Shown: positions 1 to 6,802, counted from the stretch's first letter. The stretch: DNA of 13,203 nucleotides from JBGYPP01 sp041838515 (GCA_041838515.1 JBGYPP010000050.1:1-13203); one strand, 5' to 3'. The notes: a model not told the origin generated them from the sequence alone. A program made the numbers and translations.

Positions 1-145
1 CAGAAGGGAGAGAATCAGAAGGGAGAGAAGCAGAGGGGAGAGGAGCAGAAGGGAGAGAAGCAGAGGGGAGAGGAGCAGAAGGGAGAGGAGCAGAGAGGAG
101 AGAAGCAGAAGGGAGAGGAGCAGAAGGGAGAGAAGCAGAGGGGGA
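1..145 (+). repeat. 15-bp tandem repeat (minisatellite), about 9.6 units
   Basis: The unit is CAGAAGGGAGAGAAG with small variations, head to tail from base 1, so the left edge of the array may lie outside the window. Units differ almost only by A/G transitions at positions 5, 6 and 12-13, plus an AAT at the end of unit 1. The + strand is almost pure purine apart from the C that opens each unit. The array decays at GGGGGAATGCG (141-150). The 15-bp period is a multiple of three and so preserves a reading frame. Confidence 0.95.
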
Positions 146-153
146 ATGCGTAA
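1..153 (+). CDS. 3' end of an unidentified gene with a pentapeptide-repeat tail (partial)
   Basis: In frame 1 the window opens inside a reading frame that ends at TAA 151-153. It reads as about ten tandem pentapeptides of the form Q-(K/R)-G-E-(K/E/N), ending Q-R-G-N-A. The result is a very hydrophilic tail of Gln, Lys, Arg, Gly and Glu with no hydrophobic residue apart from the final Ala. Such tails are usually disordered. The body of the protein lies upstream, so its function cannot be named. The caveat is serious: the 15-bp unit contains no stop codon in any forward frame, so frames 2 and 3 are also open through the array (stops at 191-193 and 183-185). I prefer frame 1 because its substitutions are mostly K/R or K/E and one is synonymous (AGA for AGG in unit 7). 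The array could instead be a non-coding minisatellite. Confidence 0.4.
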   Translation, partial: QKGENQKGEKQRGEEQKGEKQRGEEQKGEEQRGEKQKGEEQKGEKQRGNA

Positions 154-300
154 AGTGGGAACGGTCAGAGGGCGGAGCAAAATGAGGACATAAGAGAGGC
201 GGTACCGCCGGAATGGAATATACAGGCCTGTCCTTGGCCGTGGCGCCGGGAAGGGGACGGGGGCCGGCCTGGCCTGTAGATCCCTCCTTCTATATATTTT
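154..300. other. Intergenic stretch with GC-rich inverted repeat and AT tract
   Basis: This stretch separates the repeat-tailed reading frame from asd. It holds a 12-bp perfect palindrome, GGCGGTACCGCC (198-209). It also holds an inverted repeat of TACAGGCC (221-228) with GGCCTGTA (271-278) enclosing a 42-base GC-rich interior, and then an AT tract, TATATATTTTT (291-301). The inverted repeat could act as a terminator for the upstream gene, but its T-rich run comes about 12 bases after the stem, so it is not a canonical intrinsic terminator. No gene is evident here. Confidence 0.6.
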
Positions 301-330
301 TCTGCACTCAGTGTGGAAATGCGCTATAAT
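301..330 (+). promoter_or_regulatory. Probable promoter for the asd-topB unit
   Basis: A perfect -10 hexamer TATAAT lies at 325-330, 58 bases before the asd start codon. The -35 is weak: TCTGCA (301-306, 18-bp spacer) matches TTGACA at three of six positions. The AT tract at 291-301 just upstream could serve as an UP-like element. Transcription would start near 336-338, leaving a leader of about 50 nt with an imperfect hairpin (351-358 with 364-370). That is too short for a lysine riboswitch, so no such control is visible. Confidence 0.5.
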
Positions 331-374
331 GGAAAGATACTAGGCAATTTCCGGCGGGAGCATCCCCCGGGGGC

Positions 375-384
375 AAGGAGGAGG
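375..384 (+). promoter_or_regulatory. Ribosome binding site that fixes the asd start
   Basis: AAGGAGGAGG lies three bases before ATG 388. An in-frame GTG at 313 would lengthen the protein by 25 residues, but that extension runs through the TATAAT box and reads MEMRYNGKILGNF..., which is not typical of the family. The family N-terminus (charged residues, then VGILGGTGMVG) begins right after ATG 388. Confidence 0.85.
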
Positions 385-387
385 ATT

Positions 388-1473
388 ATGGAAAAGAAGC
401 TGCGAGTGGGCATATTGGGAGGCACCGGCATGGTGGGGCAGAGGTTTATCAGCTTGTTGGACGGCCATCCCTGGTTTGAAGTGGTTTGTATAGCGGCATC
501 CAGCCGCTCGGCCGGCCAGGCCTATGGCAAGCTGATGGAGGGCCGCTGGAAATTGGCCGCTCCCATGCCGGAGGCGGTAAAGGATTTGGTGGTGTACAAT
601 GTCCAGGAGGTGGAGGCTGTGGCCGCCCAGGTGGACTTTGTTTTCAGCGCCGTGGATATGAGCAAGGAGGAGATCAAGGCCATAGAGGACGCTTATGCCA
701 AGGCGGAGGTGCCGGTGGTGTCCAATAACAGCGCCCACCGCTGGACGCCGGATGTGCCTATGGTGGTGCCGGAGATCAATCCGGAGCATATGGATGTCAT
801 TCAGGATCAGCGCAAGCGGCTGGGCACCCAGAGGGGATTTGTGGCTGTGAAGCCCAACTGCTCCATACAGAGCTATGCGCCTGTGCTGACGGCCTGGAAG
901 GAGTTTGGCCCCAAGGAGGTGGTGGTAACCACTTACCAGGCCATATCCGGAGCCGGAAAGACCTTTGCCGAATGGCCGGAGATGGTGGAAAATCTGATTC
1001 CCTATATAGGCGGAGAGGAAGAGAAGAGCGAAAAAGAGCCTCTGCGCATATGGGGGCATAGGGAGAACGGCCAGATCGTTCCCGCCCAGGGTCCGGTCAT
1101 AGCCTGCCAGTGCCTGCGTGTGCCGGTGGAAAATGGCCATACCGCAGCTGTATTTGTAAAATTTGAGAAAAAACCTACCAAAGAGCAACTTTTAGAAAAA
1201 TTGCGCAATTTCTCCGGCCTGCCCCAGGCCTGGAAACTGCCCAGCGCGCCTCAGCAGTTCATACAGTATCTGGAGGAGGACAACAGGCCCCAGGTCAAAT
1301 TGGATGTGGATTACGAAAATGGCATGGGCGTAAGCGTGGGCCGTCTGCGGGAGGATGCCATCTATGACTGGAAATTCGTAGGCCTTTCCCACAATACGGT
1401 GCGGGGCGCGGCCGGCGGCGCCATACTCTGCGCAGAGCTGCTCAAGGCGCAGGGATATATTACCGCCCGCTAG
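388..1473 (+). CDS. asd: Aspartate-semialdehyde dehydrogenase, fungal/archaeal-type
   Basis: This cytosolic enzyme makes L-aspartate-4-semialdehyde by NADPH-dependent reductive dephosphorylation of L-aspartyl-4-phosphate (run in reverse, EC 1.2.1.11). It is the branch-point step toward lysine/diaminopimelate, threonine and methionine. The 361-aa protein opens with an NADP-binding Rossmann motif, GILGGTGMVG (8-17). The catalytic cysteine is Cys158 in KPNCSIQ and the catalytic histidine is His251 in ENGHTAAV; the C-terminus carries the conserved SHNTVRGAAGGA segment (334-345). The length and the NCSIQ motif match the group found in archaea, fungi and many Clostridia rather than the E. coli-type enzyme. 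It is first in a likely unit with topB, 21 bases downstream, although no functional tie to topB is apparent. The start at ATG 388 is set by the strong ribosome binding site. The sequence is intact and all key residues are present. Confidence 0.96.
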   Translation: MEKKLRVGILGGTGMVGQRFISLLDGHPWFEVVCIAASSRSAGQAYGKLMEGRWKLAAPMPEAVKDLVVYNVQEVEAVAAQVDFVFSAVDMSKEEIKAIEDAYAKAEVPVVSNNSAHRWTPDVPMVVPEINPEHMDVIQDQRKRLGTQRGFVAVKPNCSIQSYAPVLTAWKEFGPKEVVVTTYQAISGAGKTFAEWPEMVENLIPYIGGEEEKSEKEPLRIWGHRENGQIVPAQGPVIACQCLRVPVENGHTAAVFVKFEKKPTKEQLLEKLRNFSGLPQAWKLPSAPQQFIQYLEEDNRPQVKLDVDYENGMGVSVGRLREDAIYDWKFVGLSHNTVRGAAGGAILCAELLKAQGYITAR

Positions 1474-1494
1474 GATAGGTGTATTTGGAAAAAC

Positions 1495-3561
1495 ATGGGA
1501 AAAAAATTGCTGATTGCGGAAAAACCCAGTGTGGCCAGAGATTTTGCGGCTGCCCTGGGTCTTTCCTTTCAAAACCGTCAAGGCTATATGGAGGCTCCGG
1601 AGGCCATATTGACCTGGTGCGTGGGGCATTTGGTCACCCTGTCCTATCCGGAGGCCTATGACCCGGCGCTGGCCAGGTGGAGTCTGGATACACTGCCTTT
1701 TTTGCCCCAGAGCTTCCGATATGAGATTATAGAGGAGAGCCGCCGCCAGTATGCCGTTGTGCGGGGGCTGCTGTTGCGGGGGGATGTGGACTGCATCTAT
1801 GTCTGTACCGATGCCGGGCGTGAGGGGGAGTATATCTACCGCCTGGTGGAGCAGGAGGCCGGGCCATCGCCCTCTATACCCCGCAAGCGGGTGTGGATAG
1901 ACTCCCAGACCAAGGAGGAGATACTGCGGGGTATAAGGGAGGCCAAGGATCTGTCCGCCTATGACTCCCTGGCCGGCAGCGCCTATCTGCGGGCTCAGGA
2001 GGATTACCTCATGGGCATCAATTTCTCCCGGGTTATGACACTGCGCTACGGAGGCGCCATATCCAGGGCTTTGGGAAAGGATAGGACGGTGCTGGCCCTG
2101 GGCCGGGTGATGACCTGCGTTCTGGGCATGGTGGTGTCCAGGGAGAGGGAGATACGGGATTTTGTCAAAACCCCTTTCTACCGGGTGCTGTGCCGCATGC
2201 AGTGGCCCGGAGGCGGTGAGGCCCGGGGAGAGTGGAGGCTGTCCGAGGGCTCGGCCTGGCAGGGCAGCCCGAATGTGTACAAGGACAGCGGCTTTACCGC
2301 CAGGAAAGAAGCTGAGGCCCTGGCGGCAAAGCTGGAGGCTCTAGACCCCCGCCAGGGCCGTATCACCAAGGTGGAGAGGAAGAAGGAGAGCAAGCCGGCG
2401 CCCCTGCCCTACAATCTGGCGGAATTGCAAAATGACTGCGCCAAATTGTTCAAGATCAGTCCGCAGGATAGTCTGAAAATCGCTCAAGAATTATACGAAA
2501 AAAAGTTTATAACCTACCCCAGGACGGATGCACGGGTGCTGAGCAGCGCCGTGGCCAAGGAGATAGGCAAAAATCTCCGGGGCTTGGCAGGGCATCCGCT
2601 GCTGGGAGAGGAGGCCGGGCGCATACTGGCCTCCGGGCTTCACGCCCATCTGGCCAAGACCCGGTATGTCAATGACAAATTGGTGGGGGATCACTACTGC
2701 ATACTGCCCACAGGCCAGGGTATGGCCTCCCTCTCCTCCCTGCCGCCGCTGGTCAGGAATGTCTATGATCTGATCAGCGCCCGTTTTCTGGCCATCTTTC
2801 TGCCGCCGGCCGTGTATGCCAGGCAGGGGCTGGAATGGGAGGCGGCCGGGGAGATTTTTGCCGCCAGCCAAAAGACGCTGCTGGAGGAGGGGTACACCCG
2901 CATATCCGGACTGCTGCCCTGGAACCGGGGCCGTGCCGGCAAGGAGGGTGCGCATGATGGGGAAAGCCCCCTGGCTGGGGGGCGGCCGGATGGGGAGGAC
3001 GTCCAGGGCGGCCAGGGGTCAAAGGATTGGCGGGGCGCCCGCAAGGGCATGGCCGTAGCCCTGGAGGATATACAGATCAAGGAGGGGGAGAGCAGCCCGC
3101 CCAAGCGCTACAGCTCCGGATCCCTGATATTGGCCATGGAAAATGCCGGTTCCCTCATAGAGGATGAGGAGCTGCGCGCGCAGATCCGGGGCAGCGGCAT
3201 AGGCACCAGCGCCACCCGGGCGGCCATATTGCAGAAATTGGTGCATATTTCCTATTTGGATCTGCACAAAAAGACCCAGATACTTACGCCCACCTGCCTG
3301 GGGGAGATGGTGTATGCCGCCGTGGCGCAGGCCCTGCCCCAGCTGTTAAAGCCCCAGCTGACGGCCAGCTGGGAAAAGGGCCTTTCCATGGTGGCCGCTG
3401 GAGAGCTGAGCCAGGAGGCGTATATGGAAAAGCTGAAGGATTTTATATGCCGCCGTACCCAGGCCGCAAAGGCGCCGCCCGGAGAAATAGGCAAAATATT
3501 GGCACAAATACAGGCGGTCTATGAGCAAAAGGCTTTTGACAAAAAGCCCCAAAAGCAGTAA
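1495..3561 (+). CDS. topB: DNA topoisomerase III (type IA topoisomerase)
   Basis: Type IA enzymes cut one DNA strand through a tyrosine linkage and pass another strand through, relaxing negative supercoils and decatenating replication or recombination intermediates. The 688-aa protein begins with a Toprim domain: Glu9 in IAEKPS and the acidic motif TDAGREGE (105-112). The active-site tyrosine is Tyr341 in FITYPRTD. GDHYCILPT (398-406) and GSGIGTSATRA (567-577) are further type IA motifs. The second Asp of the textbook DxDRE is Gly here (DAGRE), which I recall as usual in Firmicutes TopB. A Gly/Asp/Arg-rich segment at about 477-519 looks like a disordered insertion in the loop before the last core segment. 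No C-terminal zinc ribbons are visible. The ribosome binding site is weak (TTGGAA at 1485-1490), so translation may rely on asd upstream. A plasmid or ICE origin is possible for TopB genes, but the neighbours argue for a chromosomal copy. Confidence 0.95.
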   Translation: MGKKLLIAEKPSVARDFAAALGLSFQNRQGYMEAPEAILTWCVGHLVTLSYPEAYDPALARWSLDTLPFLPQSFRYEIIEESRRQYAVVRGLLLRGDVDCIYVCTDAGREGEYIYRLVEQEAGPSPSIPRKRVWIDSQTKEEILRGIREAKDLSAYDSLAGSAYLRAQEDYLMGINFSRVMTLRYGGAISRALGKDRTVLALGRVMTCVLGMVVSREREIRDFVKTPFYRVLCRMQWPGGGEARGEWRLSEGSAWQGSPNVYKDSGFTARKEAEALAAKLEALDPRQGRITKVERKKESKPAPLPYNLAELQNDCAKLFKISPQDSLKIAQELYEKKFITYPRTDARVLSSAVAKEIGKNLRGLAGHPLLGEEAGRILASGLHAHLAKTRYVNDKLVGDHYCILPTGQGMASLSSLPPLVRNVYDLISARFLAIFLPPAVYARQGLEWEAAGEIFAASQKTLLEEGYTRISGLLPWNRGRAGKEGAHDGESPLAGGRPDGEDVQGGQGSKDWRGARKGMAVALEDIQIKEGESSPPKRYSSGSLILAMENAGSLIEDEELRAQIRGSGIGTSATRAAILQKLVHISYLDLHKKTQILTPTCLGEMVYAAVAQALPQLLKPQLTASWEKGLSMVAAGELSQEAYMEKLKDFICRRTQAAKAPPGEIGKILAQIQAVYEQKAFDKKPQKQ

Positions 3562-3608
3562 AATGAGGTAATAAAAACTGCCCTACGGGGGTAGATTCTG
3601 GAGAATGT

Positions 3609-4265
3609 ATGAAAGAATGGACTATACAGTCTTTGTTTTCCCTGGACAAAAGCCTGGCAGGGTCGTATTTGGAAGTGCTTGATTATCCCTGGGAGGCATT
3701 GCCCTATATAGGCGGCTGGATACTGGCGCTGGGGGCCGGTTTGCCCCGGGAGGCGTTTGACCAGCTGGCTGAGGATATTTGGGTGGCCAAGAGCGCAAAG
3801 GTGGCTCCAAGCGCCCATCTGAGCGGGCCTCTGATCATAGACAGTGAGGCCGAGGTGCGGCACTGCGCCTTTATCCGGGGCAATGCCCTGGTGGGCAAGA
3901 AAGCCGTGGTGGGCAATTCCACGGAATTAAAGAACTGCATACTTTTCGACCGGGTGCAGGTGCCGCATTACAATTATGTGGGCGACAGCATATTGGGGTA
4001 TGCCGCGCATATGGGCGCGGGCGCCATCACCAGCAATATCAAGAGCGATAAGTCCAAAGTGGTCATAGGCGGCAGCATGGACACCGGCCTGATCAAGGTG
4101 GGCGCCATGGTAGGGGACGGAGTTGAGGTGGGCTGCAACAGCGTGCTCAACCCCGGAACTGTGCTGGGGGCCGGAGCTGTGGTGTATCCCACATCCTGCG
4201 TGCGGGGGTGGGTGCCGGCAGACAGTATATTCAAGTCTATGGATCATATAGTGAAAAAGCAGTGA
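3609..4265 (+). CDS. GlmU-C-like left-handed beta-helix acyltransferase (nucleotidyltransferase domain absent)
   Basis: The 218-aa protein belongs to the hexapeptide-repeat (left-handed parallel beta-helix) superfamily and resembles the C-terminal acetyltransferase half of GlmU. Related proteins in Lachnospiraceae are often labelled UDP-N-acetylglucosamine pyrophosphorylase, although they have no pyrophosphorylase domain. Residues 1-55 form a helical N-terminal section. Hexapeptide turns run from about 58 to 200. The segment STELKN...VPHYNYVGDS...GAGAITSN aligns by eye with the GlmU active site, and its His120, Tyr123 and Asn143 fall where GlmU has its catalytic His, Tyr and Asn. I infer an acyltransferase acting on a sugar or sugar nucleotide; the substrate is unknown. 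The ribosome binding site GGAG (3600-3603) is five bases from ATG. It lies 47 bases after topB and 51 before the GGDEF gene. Confidence 0.82.
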   Translation: MKEWTIQSLFSLDKSLAGSYLEVLDYPWEALPYIGGWILALGAGLPREAFDQLAEDIWVAKSAKVAPSAHLSGPLIIDSEAEVRHCAFIRGNALVGKKAVVGNSTELKNCILFDRVQVPHYNYVGDSILGYAAHMGAGAITSNIKSDKSKVVIGGSMDTGLIKVGAMVGDGVEVGCNSVLNPGTVLGAGAVVYPTSCVRGWVPADSIFKSMDHIVKKQ

Positions 4266-4282
4266 TACCCGAGGGGGGGTAT
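4265..4282 (+). other. Small hairpin between the acyltransferase and GGDEF genes
   Basis: ATACCC (4265-4270) and GGGTAT (4277-4282) form a perfect 6-bp stem with loop GAGGGG, starting at the last base of the upstream stop codon. Only a short non-uniform T stretch follows, so it is at most a weak terminator or a transcript-stability element. A similar small CTAC-GGGG-GTAG hairpin lies at 3583-3594 ahead of the acyltransferase gene. Confidence 0.4.
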
Positions 4283-4316
4283 TTGTATCTGGGACGGTTA
4301 GTTGGAGGAAAGTCCT

Positions 4317-6527
4317 ATGGCATACGATTCTGAGGCCATAGCCTCATATGTCAATAATTTAATTATAGGCCTCTGCCATTTTCAAGTGTCCGGGGGCCGT
4401 TTGACGCCCCTTTTTATCAGCGACGGCTGCCATAGGATGCTGCGGTATTCCCCCAAGGAAACCCTGTTGTTTCTCAGCCATCTCCATCAGAATGTGCTGC
4501 CGGAGGATCTGCCCCTGCTAAACCAGGCCATAGACGATATTTTGCAGGATAATGGGTCTGTGGAGGTGGAGTTCCGGGCAGTAACCCTGACAGGCGGCCT
4601 GTGCTGGCTGGAATTGCGGGGCAATGTCTTTATGCTGGCCAAGGATAGGGCGGAGATTATCTGCGCGCTGACGGATATCACCGAACGCAAGCAGATGGAA
4701 GAGGAGATGGCCCGGCAGGCGGAGAGGCTCAATCTGGTCATACAGACGGAGCAGCAGATCATTCTGGATTACAACGCCAAGACCGATGTGCTCATACTGC
4801 GGCGCATAGAGCAGGGCAATCTGCCCCAGGAGGAATTGGTGGCCAATTTCCTCCAAAAATTTGACGGCTCTCTCTATAATGAGGAGGATGTGGAAAAGAT
4901 ACTGGAGGTGTATGCCGGCCTGCTCAAGCGGGAGGGCAAGGACTCCATGGAGTACCGCTCCAACCGCTACAGCCAGGAGCAGCGCTGGTATCAGGCCGTT
5001 CTCAGCTCCATCACCGACAATAACGGTTATGTGACCCGCATAGTGGGCCGCATTATGGACATACATGAGAAGAAGCTCAAGGAGCTGGAGCTGACCCGCA
5101 AGGCGGAAAAAGACGCGCTATCCGGACTGTACAACAAGGGAGCTTCCAAGGAGCATATAGTCAAGGCTATAGAGAGCTCTTCCAAGGACAGCCTCCATGC
5201 GCTGATGCTGGTGGATTTGGACAATTTTAAGGGAGTGAATGACAATTTCGGCCATGCTGAGGGCGACAAGCTCATACGCAAGGTGGCCGATACTTTGCAG
5301 GATATCTTTAAGGGGGCGGATATCATAGGCCGCACCGGCGGCGACGAGTTCATTGTTCTGGCCAGGGATATAGAGAATATAGCCAATGCGGACATACTGG
5401 CCGGCAAGCTGGTCAAGGCCATACATACGGTCTATCCCCTGCACGGCGGCACACTGGAGGTGTCCAGCTCCGTGGGCGTGTCCATATACCCTTATCATGG
5501 GCAGACCTACCAGGAGCTGTTTGACAAGGCGGATCAGGCCATGTATGTGGTCAAGGGGGCGGGCAAGAACAGCTACCGTATCTACGAGGCCACGGCCACC
5601 AAGATCGTCTATGTTGGCCAGCGCAATGAGAAGAGGGACAAGTATATCAACCTCAACGGGAAGCTGGAGATGGACGAATTGGTTCTGGATGTGCTGCATG
5701 AGGAAAAGGACAAGAAGTCGGCGCTCAAGACGGTTTTGGAGCTGATATGCAACCATTTTTCCTGGCAGAGGGCTTATGCCCGATTGGAGGATGTGGGCTC
5801 GGAAACGGATTACACTCTATATTATGCCTCGGACGGCGAGGAGAACCGCAAGGAATCCCTGGAGGTGGCGCGGGTGCGGAAGCGGGCCTATAGGGAGTTT
5901 CGCCATAGCAAGTGTCTGAGGATTATGGATGTCAAGGACCCGTCCATGACAGGGGGAATGCGGGAATATATGCTGAGGGAGGGTGTGGAGTCCATAGCGT
6001 ATTTTCCTTTTCTCATCAATCAGGATGTGCGGGGCGGCGTGATTTTTGAAAAGCGGGAGTATGGTGAGGGCCTGACTGCGGCGGGGAATGAGGCGGAGCT
6101 GTTCCAATTCCGTTCTCTGATGCGGATTATGGCCGCATATATGCAGCCCCAGGGCTTTATACGCAAGCTGGCCGGAATAACGGCCAAGGTCAAATTGCTG
6201 GACAATATGGATTCCTGCAATTATTTGGTGGATTATGAAACCGGCGCCGTGGTATTGGTAAACAAAAAAGTGATGGAGACGGATCCGGATTTCCCCATAG
6301 GCAGCCATTGCAACCTGCTCTTTGGGGAGGAGCTGCCCAGTCCCGTGCAGCGGCTGGACAGACAGGATCCGGCTTCCAAATTTTCCCAGAAGATCTACCA
6401 TGAGAAATGGGGAGGCTGGTGCCATCTGGCCGGATATTGGCTGGAATGCGGCCGGGGCATGGCTATAGCCGTGCTTTCCCTGGTGGATTTGCAGCCCTAT
6501 CTGGGGAGCGAAGCCAAGCAGGGTTAG
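4317..6527 (+). CDS. PAS-GGDEF-GAF-like sensor diguanylate cyclase
   Basis: The protein is predicted to make cyclic di-GMP from two GTP and couple it to a sensed signal. From the start at ATG 4317 it has 736 aa. Two PAS-like regions (about 1-125 and 135-255) end in PAC-type segments ALTDITERK (117-125) and VGRIMDIHEKK (243-253), joined by a probable coiled coil. The GGDEF domain spans about 260-425, with LVDLDNFKGVND (298-309), GHAEGD (312-317) and an intact GGDEF at 341-345, so it should be catalytically active. The inhibitory-site position is KGAD (332-335) instead of RxxD. Residues about 450-610 look GAF-like, and 625-730 look like a further degenerate PAS fold. No transmembrane segment or EAL domain is visible, so I expect a cytosolic enzyme. 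GGAGGAA (4304-4310) favours ATG 4317 over the in-frame TTG 4302. Confidence 0.9.
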   Translation: MAYDSEAIASYVNNLIIGLCHFQVSGGRLTPLFISDGCHRMLRYSPKETLLFLSHLHQNVLPEDLPLLNQAIDDILQDNGSVEVEFRAVTLTGGLCWLELRGNVFMLAKDRAEIICALTDITERKQMEEEMARQAERLNLVIQTEQQIILDYNAKTDVLILRRIEQGNLPQEELVANFLQKFDGSLYNEEDVEKILEVYAGLLKREGKDSMEYRSNRYSQEQRWYQAVLSSITDNNGYVTRIVGRIMDIHEKKLKELELTRKAEKDALSGLYNKGASKEHIVKAIESSSKDSLHALMLVDLDNFKGVNDNFGHAEGDKLIRKVADTLQDIFKGADIIGRTGGDEFIVLARDIENIANADILAGKLVKAIHTVYPLHGGTLEVSSSVGVSIYPYHGQTYQELFDKADQAMYVVKGAGKNSYRIYEATATKIVYVGQRNEKRDKYINLNGKLEMDELVLDVLHEEKDKKSALKTVLELICNHFSWQRAYARLEDVGSETDYTLYYASDGEENRKESLEVARVRKRAYREFRHSKCLRIMDVKDPSMTGGMREYMLREGVESIAYFPFLINQDVRGGVIFEKREYGEGLTAAGNEAELFQFRSLMRIMAAYMQPQGFIRKLAGITAKVKLLDNMDSCNYLVDYETGAVVLVNKKVMETDPDFPIGSHCNLLFGEELPSPVQRLDRQDPASKFSQKIYHEKWGGWCHLAGYWLECGRGMAIAVLSLVDLQPYLGSEAKQG

Positions 6528-6606
6528 GAGGCGGATGTGTGGCCGGCGCCTTGCCGCTGGCAGCTGCCGGCTTGCCAGCGGCTGAAAAATCCGTTATAAT
6601 GGTTTT
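6528..6606. promoter_or_regulatory. Strong promoter with -35 inside an inverted repeat
   Basis: TTGCCA (6572-6577) and TATAAT (6595-6600) are separated by exactly 17 bp and match the housekeeping sigma consensus at five and six of six positions. Transcription should begin near 6606-6608. A 10-bp perfect inverted repeat, GCCGCTGGCA (6553-6562) with TGCCAGCGGC (6573-6582), encloses a 10-base spacer, and its right arm overlaps the -35. It is followed by TGAAAAAT rather than a T-run, so it is a poor terminator for the GGDEF gene. It could be an operator or simply a hairpin at the end of that transcript. Confidence 0.85.
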
Positions 6607-6782
6607 AACCTGAAATGTACGGAAATCTCTTGCTATTTTTGAACCTACAAGTACTTTGAACGGGATTCCTATATCGCCCGGCAGCTGTCAGGCCCCGCCC
6701 CAGGGCAGAGGGAAGGCAAAAACCGGGTTGCGGTTGCCCACCTAGCTTTGGCTAGGAGTCAAAAGGCAAGAGCCTGCATTTT
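6607..6782 (+). ncRNA. ssrS: 6S RNA-like structured RNA
   Basis: 6S RNA mimics an open promoter and sequesters the housekeeping RNA polymerase holoenzyme. Three features suggest it here. First, there is a long closing stem with small bulges: AAATGTA (6613-6619) with TGCATTT (6775-6781), GG (6621-6622) with CC (6773-6774), and CTCTTGCT (6627-6634) with GGCAAGAG (6765-6772). Second, a large central bubble has on its 3' side a perfect 6-bp hairpin, CCTAGC (6741-6746) with GCTAGG (6751-6756), an element known from 6S RNAs. Third, a GC-rich apical region lies at about 6661-6736. The span of about 170 nt and the dedicated near-consensus promoter also fit. The string TTTTTGAACCTAC (6636-6648) resembles clostridial 6S sequences as I remember them. 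The alternative is a cis-acting leader for pheST. The family call is an inference; the structure is seen directly. Confidence 0.62.
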
Positions 6783-6783
6783 G

Positions 6784-6801
6784 GGTTTCTTGAGAGAAGC
6801 C
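6784..6801 (+). other. 7-bp hairpin between the 6S-like RNA and the terminator
   Basis: GGTTTCT (6784-6790) pairs with AGAAGCC (6795-6801), with one G-U pair, around a TGAG loop. It lies directly against the terminator stem. It may be a processing signal for the 3' end of the small RNA or part of an attenuator. A protein-binding role is possible but unsupported. Confidence 0.5.
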
Positions 6802-6802
6802 A

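Noticed and set aside
1..150. CRISPR array
   Set aside because: The 15-bp units are contiguous with no unique spacers, so this is a tandem repeat.
331..387. Lysine riboswitch upstream of asd
   Set aside because: The leader after the TATAAT box is only about 50 nt, too short for that riboswitch, and no aptamer motif is seen.
340..1188. 282-codon open frame on the minus strand opposite asd
   Set aside because: His- and Leu-rich shadow produced by GC-rich codon use in asd; no recognisable domain and no start signal.
4266..4316. c-di-GMP riboswitch ahead of the GGDEF gene
   Set aside because: The 51-base gap is too short for a GEMM aptamer and lacks its conserved core; only a 6-bp hairpin is present.
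6615..6659. Leader peptide of 14 codons (ATG 6615 to TGA 6657-6659)
   Set aside because: There is no Shine-Dalgarno, it has only one Phe codon, and its bases take part in the closing stem and bubble of the structured RNA.
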